From positions 1 through 64,000 of the forward strand of contig JAWGHR010000001.1 of the NCBI GenBank assembly GCA_032560695.1: DNA of 64,000 nt, given 5' to 3'. Source of the DNA: Peptoniphilus_A harei_B (GTDB lineage Bacteria; Bacillota; Clostridia; Tissierellales; Peptoniphilaceae). The notes beneath the pieces are model-generated. The model saw nothing but the letters and a program-made list of their open reading frames with translations. It made no database searches and was not told where the DNA came from. Shown here piece by piece: positions 32,432 through 40,233 of this stretch (its first letter is position 1; the number at the start of each line of letters is the position of its first letter). The position numbers and the translations under genes were made by a program.

Positions 32432-33735
32432 ATTATTTTTTTAAAAAACTAAAGAAATTTGTTTTATTTATACTAATTTTATTGGTCTTATTGATCTCGA
32501 GTTTAGTTGGAATTTTTTATTCAAGTTTTAAATTTTCAAAAAAATATATTGAGCCAAGCAAGGTATATGAATTCGTGGAAAAGAATAAAGAGGACAATAA
32601 GGCTAAAGATATTTATTTTACAGAGGAGAATAAGAAATACTTAGAAGATAAAAATATTTGGGCAATAAGAATTGATAAAAATGGAGAAGTAATTGAAAGC
32701 TTTAACAAGCCTCATGAAGTTAAAAATAAATTTGAAATAAGTGATGTTGTAAGGTTTACAAGGTATTACTTAAATGATTATCCAGTCTTTACTTTCGTCA
32801 TAGAAGGTGGAGTATTAGTTCTTGCTTATCCAAAAAATTCTTTAGACAAGTTTCCCTTTAATTATTATTCCTACGACTTAGCAAAAATAAATTTTTTTAT
32901 TTTGCTTGTTAGCATTTTCTTCTTTGCCTTGCTCGTTTATGTTTTTTATGTTTATGAAGTTAAAAGTATTTTTAGGAAATTAAACCCACTTCAAGAAGCT
33001 ATCAATAATATTTTCGATGAAGATTATAATGAACTAGAAGAAGTGGGAGAATTAAAAGAAATTTCTAAAACAATCAATGAAGCAAATGAGAAGTTTACAA
33101 ATCTTAAAAAAAGTCAAGCAAGTTGGCTTAGAGGGATTAGCCACGACGTAAGGACTCCTCTCACAAAAATTTCTTGGGAAATGGAGGGGATTAAGACAAA
33201 AGAAAATTTAGACGAAGTCAAAAGAATTGAAGATCAAATTTTAAAAATAAGTAGAATTATTGAGGACTTAAATTTAACAAATAGTCTTGAGAACCTTAGT
33301 GATAAACATTTTGAGTGTAAGGATCCAATCTCTGTCATAAGAAAGTTACTTGTAAATAGTTTAAATGAAAATCCTAATAAGGAAATTATTTTTGAGAATA
33401 AAATAAATAAAGAAATAAAAATAAAAATGGACAATCATTTATTTTATAGGATGCTGGAAAATATTTTAAATAACAGCATTAAATATGGAGATGGAAAAAT
33501 TTTTATAAATTATGAAATTTTACAAGACAGCTTACTTATATCCATTAAGAATGAGGGAATACCTATTGATGAAAGTATTATAAATAGGCTAGATGAAGAA
33601 AATTTATCAGATGTTCAAAGACATGGAATGGGCTTATTTGTATCAAAACAAATTTGTAAGCTCCATAAGGGCGTGATGAAAATAGAAAATTATGATCAAG
33701 CTGTAAGTGTGTCTTTTATTTTTGATTTAAAATAA
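32425..33735 (+). CDS. Sensor histidine kinase
   Basis: A 436-residue membrane kinase. Two membrane helices, about residues 9-30 and 155-178, frame an extracytoplasmic sensor domain of about 120 residues. The H-box is RGISHDVRTPLTKI with phospho-acceptor H240. The catalytic domain has MLENILNNSIKYGDG (N-box), SIKNEGIPI (G1) and RHGMGLFVSKQIC (G2). The size of the sensor domain differs from the short-loop BceS type and is closer to nisin/bacitracin sensor kinases with a larger outside domain. Cognate partner is the overlapping upstream regulator. Confidence 0.9.
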   Translation: MLNYFFKKLKKFVLFILILLVLLISSLVGIFYSSFKFSKKYIEPSKVYEFVEKNKEDNKAKDIYFTEENKKYLEDKNIWAIRIDKNGEVIESFNKPHEVKNKFEISDVVRFTRYYLNDYPVFTFVIEGGVLVLAYPKNSLDKFPFNYYSYDLAKINFFILLVSIFFFALLVYVFYVYEVKSIFRKLNPLQEAINNIFDEDYNELEEVGELKEISKTINEANEKFTNLKKSQASWLRGISHDVRTPLTKISWEMEGIKTKENLDEVKRIEDQILKISRIIEDLNLTNSLENLSDKHFECKDPISVIRKLLVNSLNENPNKEIIFENKINKEIKIKMDNHLFYRMLENILNNSIKYGDGKIFINYEILQDSLLISIKNEGIPIDESIINRLDEENLSDVQRHGMGLFVSKQICKLHKGVMKIENYDQAVSVSFIFDLK

Positions 33736-33768
33736 TCTACTAAGAAGCATCATCTTATACCCATAATA

Positions 33769-33798
33769 TTGACGATTACTAAACTTATGTAATATAAT
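33769..33798 (+). promoter_or_regulatory. Promoter of the yebC-deoC-lgt operon
   Basis: TTGACG (33769-33774), an 18-base spacer and TATAAT (33793-33798), 44 bases before the yebC start. Confidence 0.7.
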
Positions 33799-33841
33799 AT
33801 TCAATATGCTTAAAAATCGATTTATATAGAAAGGTGATTAG

Positions 33842-34567
33842 ATGTCAGGACATTCTAAATGGAATAATATTAAAAATAAAAAAGGTAAAGAAGACGCAAG
33901 AAGAGGTAAGATATTTACAAAACTTGCAAGACAAATAACTGTAGCAGCTAAGGAAGGTGGACTTGATCCAGATTACAATCCATCTCTTAAGGTTGCAATA
34001 GATAAGGCTAAGGCTGAAAACATGCCCAACGATAATATTGATAGGGCCATTGCCAAAGCTGGTGGCGGCGACAACGATGACAACTTCGAAGAAATTGTTT
34101 ACGAAGGTTATGGTCCAGGTGGAGTTGCTGTTATGGTTCACTGCTTAACAGATAATAGAAATAGAACTGCACCAGAAGTAAGACATATTTTTGATAAGTA
34201 TGCAGGTAATCTAGGTCAACCAGGTTGTGTATCCTTTATGTTTGATAAAAAGGGATCTCTAGGTGTATTAAAAGAAGGCCTTGATGAAGATGAGTTTACT
34301 TTAATTGCAATTGACGCTGGAGCAGAAGACGTAGTTGATAGGGGAGAAGCCTTTGAAATTATTACTGAACCAGAAGACTATCACAATGTAAGAAAGGCAC
34401 TAGAAGATGAAGGTCACTCCTTCATTGAGTCTGATATAACTTACATTCCTCAAACTGAAACTGCTTTAGATGATGAAGATGATATTAAGAACATGGAAAA
34501 GTTAATCGATGCCCTAGAAGATAACGATGATGTAACAGATGTATTTACTTCATGGGAGAGAGACTAA
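33842..34567 (+). CDS. yebC: YebC/PmpR-family protein
   Basis: A 241-residue protein with the family N-terminus SGHSKWNNIKNKKG, followed by the KARRGKIFTKL-like stretch (here DARRGKIFTKL) and YEGYGPGGVAV. Family members include regulators and, more recently, factors that help ribosomes through proline-rich stretches; which role applies is unknown here. AAAGGTGATT precedes the ATG. First gene of an operon with deoC and lgt. Confidence 0.93.
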   Translation: MSGHSKWNNIKNKKGKEDARRGKIFTKLARQITVAAKEGGLDPDYNPSLKVAIDKAKAENMPNDNIDRAIAKAGGGDNDDNFEEIVYEGYGPGGVAVMVHCLTDNRNRTAPEVRHIFDKYAGNLGQPGCVSFMFDKKGSLGVLKEGLDEDEFTLIAIDAGAEDVVDRGEAFEIITEPEDYHNVRKALEDEGHSFIESDITYIPQTETALDDEDDIKNMEKLIDALEDNDDVTDVFTSWERD

Positions 34568-35226
34568 TGGAAATTAATAGAATTATTGATCACACTTTAT
34601 TAAAGCCAGAATCTACAGAAGAGCAAATTGAAAAACTCCTAGAAGAAGCTAAAGAATATAATTTTTTCTCAGTTTGTGTAAACCCAGTATGGGTTAAAAA
34701 ATGTGCTGAAAGTTTAAAGGGTACTGATGTTAAAGTTTGTACTGTTATTGGCTTCCCATTAGGTGCTAACACAAAAGAAGTAAAAGTTTTTGAAACAGAA
34801 AATGCTATAAAAAATGGCGCCAATGAAATTGACATGGTAATAAACATTGGGCTTCTTAAGTCAAAAAAATATGACTTAGTAAAAGAAGAAATCCAAGAAA
34901 TTGCAAAAGTTTGTCATGATAATGGTGCTCTTCTAAAGGTTATACTTGAAAATTGTCTTCTAACTAAGGATGAAATTGTTAAGGCTTGTGAACTTTCAGA
35001 TGAAGCTGGAGCAGATTTTGTTAAAACATCTACTGGATTTTCAACTTCAGGGGCAGACTCAGAGGACGTTGCCTTGATGAGAAAATCTGTATCAGAAAGA
35101 GTGAAGGTTAAAGCTAGTGGAGGCATTAGAGACTTAAAGAAATCCCTAGAAATGATTGACAAGGGAGCCGACAGACTTGGTGTTTCTGCTGGAGTTAATA
35201 TTTATAAAGAAAGCAAGTCACTATGA
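34567..35226 (+). CDS. deoC: Deoxyribose-phosphate aldolase
   Basis: A 219-residue class I aldolase converting 2-deoxyribose-5-phosphate to glyceraldehyde-3-phosphate and acetaldehyde. It has IDHTLLKPESTEEQI at the N-terminus, EIDMVINIG, and the Schiff-base lysine in DFVKTSTGFSTSGA, plus KASGGIRDL near the C-terminus. I chose ATG 34567, which overlaps the yebC stop (TAATG) with GGGAGAG upstream; the in-frame ATG at 34552 is inside yebC and less likely. It overlaps lgt by four bases. It salvages deoxynucleosides. Confidence 0.95.
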   Translation: MEINRIIDHTLLKPESTEEQIEKLLEEAKEYNFFSVCVNPVWVKKCAESLKGTDVKVCTVIGFPLGANTKEVKVFETENAIKNGANEIDMVINIGLLKSKKYDLVKEEIQEIAKVCHDNGALLKVILENCLLTKDEIVKACELSDEAGADFVKTSTGFSTSGADSEDVALMRKSVSERVKVKASGGIRDLKKSLEMIDKGADRLGVSAGVNIYKESKSL

Positions 35227-35978
35227 ATATAAATCCCGTTGCCTTTACAATTTTTGGGCTAGAGGTTAAATGGTACGGAATTTTAATTGCTCTTGGAGTT
35301 TTCTTGGCAATTCTCATAATAGAATCCATGGCAAAGAAGAAATCTTATAAAAATGGACTCTATAAAGATATAGGAAATGATGTTTCTCTATTTGCAGTAA
35401 TTATTGGAGTCTTGGGAGCAAGGCTTTATTATGTAATATTTGAGTGGGACTACTATAGTCAACACTTAGACGAAATTTTTGCAATAAGAAATGGTGGGCT
35501 GGCAATTTATGGAGGCATTATTGCTGGTGGTCTTACAATTTATCTATTCACAAGAGCAAAAAAAGTAAATTTTTGGACTTTGACAGATTGTATTGCTCCA
35601 GGTCTTGCCCTTGCACAATCAATTGGCAGGTGGGGCAACTACATTAATGGAGAAGCTCACGGTGGAGTTACCAATGTTCCATGGGCAATTTTAGTTGATG
35701 GACAAAGGGTTCACCCAACATTTTTTTATGAATCCTTCGTAAACTTTTTAATATTTTTATTTTTATATTTTTATCTTTCAAAGAAGCAAAAGTTTGAAGG
35801 ACAATTAATATCTTTTTATTTAATATTTTATGGAATTGCAAGATTCTTTATTGAGGGAATGAGAACTGATTCTCTCTATATCGGTGACTTTCGAGTTTCA
35901 CAACTTGTGAGTCTTGGAATTGTTATCTTTGGACTTGCCATAAGATTTATAGCAAAAAGTAGACAAAAGAATAAATGA
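35223..35978 (+). CDS. lgt: Prolipoprotein diacylglyceryl transferase
   Basis: A 251-residue membrane enzyme with seven hydrophobic segments that attaches diacylglycerol to the lipobox cysteine of prolipoproteins. It contains YGILIALGV, the GGLAIYGGIIAG region, the family signature GRWGNYINGEAHGG, and HPTFFYES. All the usual catalytic arginine/histidine-bearing motifs are present. ATGA overlap with deoC indicates coupling. A strong terminator follows. Confidence 0.95.
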   Translation: MNINPVAFTIFGLEVKWYGILIALGVFLAILIIESMAKKKSYKNGLYKDIGNDVSLFAVIIGVLGARLYYVIFEWDYYSQHLDEIFAIRNGGLAIYGGIIAGGLTIYLFTRAKKVNFWTLTDCIAPGLALAQSIGRWGNYINGEAHGGVTNVPWAILVDGQRVHPTFFYESFVNFLIFLFLYFYLSKKQKFEGQLISFYLIFYGIARFFIEGMRTDSLYIGDFRVSQLVSLGIVIFGLAIRFIAKSRQKNK

Positions 35979-35981
35979 TTT

Positions 35982-36010
35982 ATTAGACTAGGAAACTAGT
36001 CTAATTTTAT
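35982..36010 (+). terminator. Terminator after lgt
   Basis: Ten-base perfect stem ATTAGACTAG / CTAGTCTAAT around a GAAA loop (35982-36005), followed by TTTTAT. It lies only 15 bases before the queH start, so partial read-through into queH is possible. Confidence 0.85.
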
Positions 36011-36020
36011 AGGTGGTATT

Positions 36021-36632
36021 TTGAATAAGATTAATTACAATTTGGAAATGGAAAAAGTAATAAAAACTATAGACAAAAATTATAAGCCAAGGTTACTTTT
36101 GCACTCTTGTTGCGGTCCATGTTCTTCTGCAATCCTGGAGAGAATTAATGAATACTTTGATATAGATGTATTTTATTACAATCCAAACATTGATAGGGAA
36201 GAAGAATTTTATCGAAGAGCAGAGGAGCAGGTGGAACTTGTAAAAGATCTGGAACTCGAAGATGAAATCCAGGTAAAAGTTATCAAGTATGATCATGATG
36301 AGTTTCTAAATTATATTAAGGGTTTTGAAAAATACCAAGAAGGTGGGCCTAGGTGCTTCAAATGCTATAGGCAGAGAATGGAGAAGGCAGCAGAATATGC
36401 TGCAGAAAATAAGTATGATTATTTTACAACAACACTTTCTATTTCTCCTCACAAGGATTCTCAAATATTAAATAGGTTGGGAGACTTTTTATCCAAGGAA
36501 TACAAGGTTAAATATTTATTCTCAGATTTTAAGAAAAAGAATGGTTTTAAAAGGTCTGTTGAGTTAACAGATAAGTTTAATATGTATAGGCAAGATTATT
36601 GCGGTTGTGAATTTTCAAGGAGTGAAGATTGA
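36021..36632 (+). CDS. queH: Epoxyqueuosine reductase QueH
   Basis: A 203-residue iron-sulfur enzyme (formerly DUF208) that reduces epoxyqueuosine to queuosine in tRNA, the non-cobalamin alternative to QueG. It has HSCCGPCSSA near the N-terminus, GGPRCFKCYRQRM in the middle and YCGCEFS at the C-terminus, giving the conserved cysteines, plus TTLSISPHKDS. TTG start at 36021 follows AGGTGG by four bases. The stop overlaps the capA-like start (TTGA). Confidence 0.92.
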   Translation: MNKINYNLEMEKVIKTIDKNYKPRLLLHSCCGPCSSAILERINEYFDIDVFYYNPNIDREEEFYRRAEEQVELVKDLELEDEIQVKVIKYDHDEFLNYIKGFEKYQEGGPRCFKCYRQRMEKAAEYAAENKYDYFTTTLSISPHKDSQILNRLGDFLSKEYKVKYLFSDFKKKNGFKRSVELTDKFNMYRQDYCGCEFSRSED

Positions 36633-37807
36633 AAAATTTTAAAAATATTTTTATTATTTCTCTTGTTTTCTTTTTAAGCTTGAGCTTATTTGTTGCATAC
36701 AAAACTGATTTTAAATTTGAAAATTTAAATGCTTCAAGTAATGAGAAAATTGAAAAAAATAAAGATGCAGAAGAGTTAAAAGAAGACAAGACTCAAGTGA
36801 AAATTCTTGCCATGGGCGACATGATTTTTCATCAACCTATTGTTAAGAACTACAGGACTGGCGAAACTTATGACTTTACACCTATTTTTACAAACATATC
36901 AGAAGATATTAATGGAGCAGACCTTGCCATTGCAAACTTTGAAGGATCAGTAAACTCAAATAGAAAATTATCTGGTTTTCCTCTCTTTAATTTTCCAAAG
37001 GAGACAATCTATTCTTTAAAGAATGCTGGATTTGATATTTTATCTACTGCCAACAACCATGCTCTTGACACAGGTCTTGATGGAGTAGCTGAAACCCTAA
37101 GCCACATTAAAGAAAGTGGTATGGAGTCCTTTGGGACTTTAACAGAAGACCTTGAAAAGGGTATTGTTGTTGAAAAAAATGGAATAAAAATTGGATTAAT
37201 TTCTTTTACAGATACCCTAAATGGCATGGACTCACTAATGAGAAATAAAGAGTATTCAGTTAATACTTTTTCGCAAGATGTTGCTGGAGATATAAAAAAT
37301 ATAAAAGACAAGTCGGATATTGTCATAGTTTATCCTCATTGGGGAAATGAATACCATTACCACCCAAGTGAAAGACAGATTTATCTAAAGGAAAAACTCC
37401 ATGAGTATGGAGCAGATATTATTTTAGGATCTCATCCTCATGTCTTACAAAGATATGAAGTAGAAGAAATTAATGGAAAAAAACTATTCACAATTTTTTC
37501 AATGGGAAATGCCCTATCCAACCAAAGAATAGAGAATTTAAAGAAATCTGGAGTTGACACAGGTGCCCTTGTGAAACTAGAAATTGAAAAGGACAATATA
37601 AGTGGAGTAACTAGTTTAAAATCCTATGAAGTACAAGCAACTTATGTCAATAGGTACAGGGCAAATGGAAAACTGAACTATGATTTGGTTAAACTTCAAG
37701 ATATTATTCCTGGTGGAAAATTAAGCGAAGTGACGGATTCTAACTTACAAAATGCTGCTGATAAAAAATACAAGGAAGCCCTTGGGGTTTTACAAGGTGA
37801 AATATGA
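36629..37807 (+). CDS. CapA-family metallophosphatase-like protein
   Basis: A 392-residue protein with an N-terminal signal anchor (residues 7-24) and an extracellular PGA_cap domain. Metal-binding motifs are visible in order: GDMIFHQP, NFEGSVN, TANNHALD, YPHWGNEYHYHPSERQ, and GSHPHVLQRYE. Related proteins are involved in poly-gamma-glutamate capsule or other envelope polymer processing; no capB or capC lies nearby, so the substrate is open. The TTG start overlaps the queH stop; the next gene overlaps by four bases (ATGA). Confidence 0.85.
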   Translation: MKNFKNIFIISLVFFLSLSLFVAYKTDFKFENLNASSNEKIEKNKDAEELKEDKTQVKILAMGDMIFHQPIVKNYRTGETYDFTPIFTNISEDINGADLAIANFEGSVNSNRKLSGFPLFNFPKETIYSLKNAGFDILSTANNHALDTGLDGVAETLSHIKESGMESFGTLTEDLEKGIVVEKNGIKIGLISFTDTLNGMDSLMRNKEYSVNTFSQDVAGDIKNIKDKSDIVIVYPHWGNEYHYHPSERQIYLKEKLHEYGADIILGSHPHVLQRYEVEEINGKKLFTIFSMGNALSNQRIENLKKSGVDTGALVKLEIEKDNISGVTSLKSYEVQATYVNRYRANGKLNYDLVKLQDIIPGGKLSEVTDSNLQNAADKKYKEALGVLQGEI

Positions 37808-38493
37808 AGAAGGACAAAGTACCAGGTACGGATTTTTTAATTTTTCAGGATGAAAATGAGTTTAAATACACCACAGATTCTCTTATACTCTCTTCCTTTG
37901 TCAAGAAAGGGAAGAGGGGTCTTGACTTAGGCTGTGGCAATGGAATCTTGTCTTTCAGGATAGCTAATAGGTTTGGGGAAATTCATTCTGTTGATATTAA
38001 CAAAATAGTTTTAGAGAACTTTAAGGAATCTGTAAGAGTAAATAAATTAGAAGATAAGATAAAAATATTAGAAAAAGATATTTTTGCTTTAAAAGAAATT
38101 TATGAAACAAATTATTTTGATTCTATAGTCTTCAATCCACCCTATTATGATTATAAAAATATAAAATTTGAAACAATTCCAGCAAAGCATTTTTTTGATA
38201 TTGAAAAGAGCCTTTACATAGTCAACTATCTCTTAAAAAACTCTGGAAATCTTTATATAATTTATCCAACTTATAGGTTGGCTGAACTTATTCATAAGAT
38301 CAATCTAGCTGGATTAAGAGTAAAACATATAATCAATATCCATGGTAACTTAAACAAGGCTCCAAAGAATTCTATTGTTATTGCAAGAAAGCAAGGAAAT
38401 TTTGGCAATGACTTTAGAGATTTTTACATAAGACAAGGAGAAGACTATACAGACGAGATGAAAAGAGTTTATAGAAATGAGGTAATCTTGTGA
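37804..38493 (+). CDS. tRNA1(Val) adenine-N6 methyltransferase-like protein (TrmN6/YfiC)
   Basis: A 229-residue class I methyltransferase. SAM motif I is GLDLGCGNGILSF, and motif IV is VFNPPYYDY, the NPPY tetrad of N6-adenine methyltransferases. N-terminal FKYTTDSLILSSFV matches the TrmN6 pattern (position of the TDxxLL element). It likely methylates A37 of tRNA-Val, by family. Overlaps capA-like upstream (ATGA) and rsmI downstream (GTGA). Confidence 0.85.
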   Translation: MKKDKVPGTDFLIFQDENEFKYTTDSLILSSFVKKGKRGLDLGCGNGILSFRIANRFGEIHSVDINKIVLENFKESVRVNKLEDKIKILEKDIFALKEIYETNYFDSIVFNPPYYDYKNIKFETIPAKHFFDIEKSLYIVNYLLKNSGNLYIIYPTYRLAELIHKINLAGLRVKHIINIHGNLNKAPKNSIVIARKQGNFGNDFRDFYIRQGEDYTDEMKRVYRNEVIL

Positions 38494-39284
38494 TTTATTT
38501 TTGCCCAACTCCTATAGGCAACCTAGGAGACATAAGTCTTAGGACCATAGAAATTTTAAAGTCAGTAGATATAATTTATGCAGAAGATAAGAGAGTGACA
38601 GTAAAACTCTTAAATCATTATGATATTAATAAGGAACTTAGAACTTATCATAAGTTTAATGAAGCAGAAATGTCTGAAAAAATTATTGAACATTTAGACG
38701 ACAAGGATATTGCCTTGGTAACTGATGCAGGCATGCCTGGAATAAGTGATCCAGGTTCAGTCTTAGTTAAAAAACTAATTGAAGAAAATATTGACTTTAG
38801 GGTTTTGCCAGGAGCTAATGCTGCTTTAACGGCATTGGTTTTATCAGGTCTTGACACAGATCATTTTACTTTTTATGGCTTTACTGGGAGTAAATCTAAT
38901 AGTAGAAAAAAAGAATTTGAAAATCTTAAAGATTTAAAATTCACTTTGATTTTTTATGAGGCACCTCACAGGATTAAGGACTTTTTACAAGATGTCTATG
39001 AAGTTTTCGGAGAAAGAAGGATTTCTATATCAAGAGAAATTACCAAAGTCTTTGAGGAAACTATTAGGTCTACAACGTCAGAAATATTAAAAAAAGATAT
39101 TGTGGAAAAGGGAGAATTTGTTATTGTTCTCGAAGGAAATACTGAAGAAAAATTTTATGACATAAAAAGTCTTCTCGAAGAAGAACTAAAGTCAGGAAAG
39201 AAAAAGTCTCAAGCTGTAAAAGAAGTTTCAAAAAAATACAATCTTCCCAAAAATGATGTTTATAAGGAGAGTTTGGACCTATGA
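38490..39284 (+). CDS. rsmI: 16S rRNA (cytidine1402-2'-O)-methyltransferase
   Basis: A 264-residue tetrapyrrole-methylase-fold enzyme that 2'-O-methylates C1402 in 16S rRNA. Motifs are CPTPIGNLGDISLRTIEIL, YAEDKRVTVKLL, ALVTDAGMPGISDPG, and LIFYEAPHRIKDFL. GTG start at 38490 overlaps the preceding stop. TrmN6-like then RsmI is a frequent Gram-positive arrangement. A charged C-terminal KKKSQAVKEVSKKYNL helix matches the usual tail. It overlaps nurA by four bases. Confidence 0.95.
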   Translation: MIYFCPTPIGNLGDISLRTIEILKSVDIIYAEDKRVTVKLLNHYDINKELRTYHKFNEAEMSEKIIEHLDDKDIALVTDAGMPGISDPGSVLVKKLIEENIDFRVLPGANAALTALVLSGLDTDHFTFYGFTGSKSNSRKKEFENLKDLKFTLIFYEAPHRIKDFLQDVYEVFGERRISISREITKVFEETIRSTTSEILKKDIVEKGEFVIVLEGNTEEKFYDIKSLLEEELKSGKKKSQAVKEVSKKYNLPKNDVYKESLDL

Positions 39285-40225
39285 TTAATTTACAAGATCT
39301 TGAGGGTCAACTTAGAGAAGTAAACAAGAATTTAAAGGATAAGTATGATTTTATATTTAACCTAGACCATGAAGCATTTAGAAAAGAGCTTACAGAAAAT
39401 GTTGGAAGACTTATTAAAATGGAAAAATTTCCTAAGGAAAAACTTTCAAAGTATAAGAGAACTGTTGGTGTAGATGGATCTAACAATAGGTCTGGTGGCG
39501 CCTTTCCTCATTTTATAGAAATCTTTCAGGGACTGGCAAAGTCAACTGATGGCAATGAAGTTTATAAAAACAAGGTCTACACACCTACTTTAAATGATAT
39601 TTATGAGGATAAAAATCTATCGCAAAAATATCTTGCAACAATTGAAATTGAAACTGCCCTTGAATATATAAATAAATTTGATTTTGACTACTTAATGATG
39701 GATGGAGGCTTTATAAGATATAAGATTAACTGTCTTGATTTATTTACAGAGCTTAGAGAAACTTGTGAAGCTAAAAATATAATACTTTTTGGAGTAATAA
39801 AGGATTTAAAGACAAATGTCATTGCAAGAAGTCTTGAGATAGACGAGAGTATTTATGACAGAGAAATTTTATTTAATAGACTTAAGACTGGTGAAGCAGT
39901 TTTAATTCGCAATGAAATTAATAAAAAATTTATTAAGGATGGACTAGGGGAAGGATTTTCATCAGCCTTTATGAGAACATCAAAGTTCCCTGGCGCTGTT
40001 GGTCTTGATATCTTAGACACACAAGAAAAATATTTGGAAGAAATATCTAACCTCATATACACTCTAACACCAATGTCATCAAGGGGAGTACCCCTATGGT
40101 TAGATATAGTAGACAAAGATGTAAAGATAACTGACGAGATCTTAACAACTCTTTTGGAGGAATACCTAGATAGAGATGTCTATGAAAGATTCTTTATTTC
40201 TGAAAGAGATAAGAGAACCCTATAG
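39281..40225 (+). CDS. nurA: NurA-domain nuclease
   Basis: A 314-residue protein of the NurA RNase-H-fold family. Key motif TVGVDGSNN holds the first metal-binding aspartate, and FDYLMMDGGFIRYK the second; IIVxE-like acidic residues follow in the middle region. NurA is a 5'-3' nuclease acting with HerA in DNA end resection in archaea and some bacteria. The next gene is herA, nine bases downstream, and AAGGAG lies before the ATG. Overlap with rsmI ties it into a housekeeping operon. Confidence 0.85.
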   Translation: MINLQDLEGQLREVNKNLKDKYDFIFNLDHEAFRKELTENVGRLIKMEKFPKEKLSKYKRTVGVDGSNNRSGGAFPHFIEIFQGLAKSTDGNEVYKNKVYTPTLNDIYEDKNLSQKYLATIEIETALEYINKFDFDYLMMDGGFIRYKINCLDLFTELRETCEAKNIILFGVIKDLKTNVIARSLEIDESIYDREILFNRLKTGEAVLIRNEINKKFIKDGLGEGFSSAFMRTSKFPGAVGLDILDTQEKYLEEISNLIYTLTPMSSRGVPLWLDIVDKDVKITDEILTTLLEEYLDRDVYERFFISERDKRTL

Positions 40226-40233
40226 GAGGAAAT

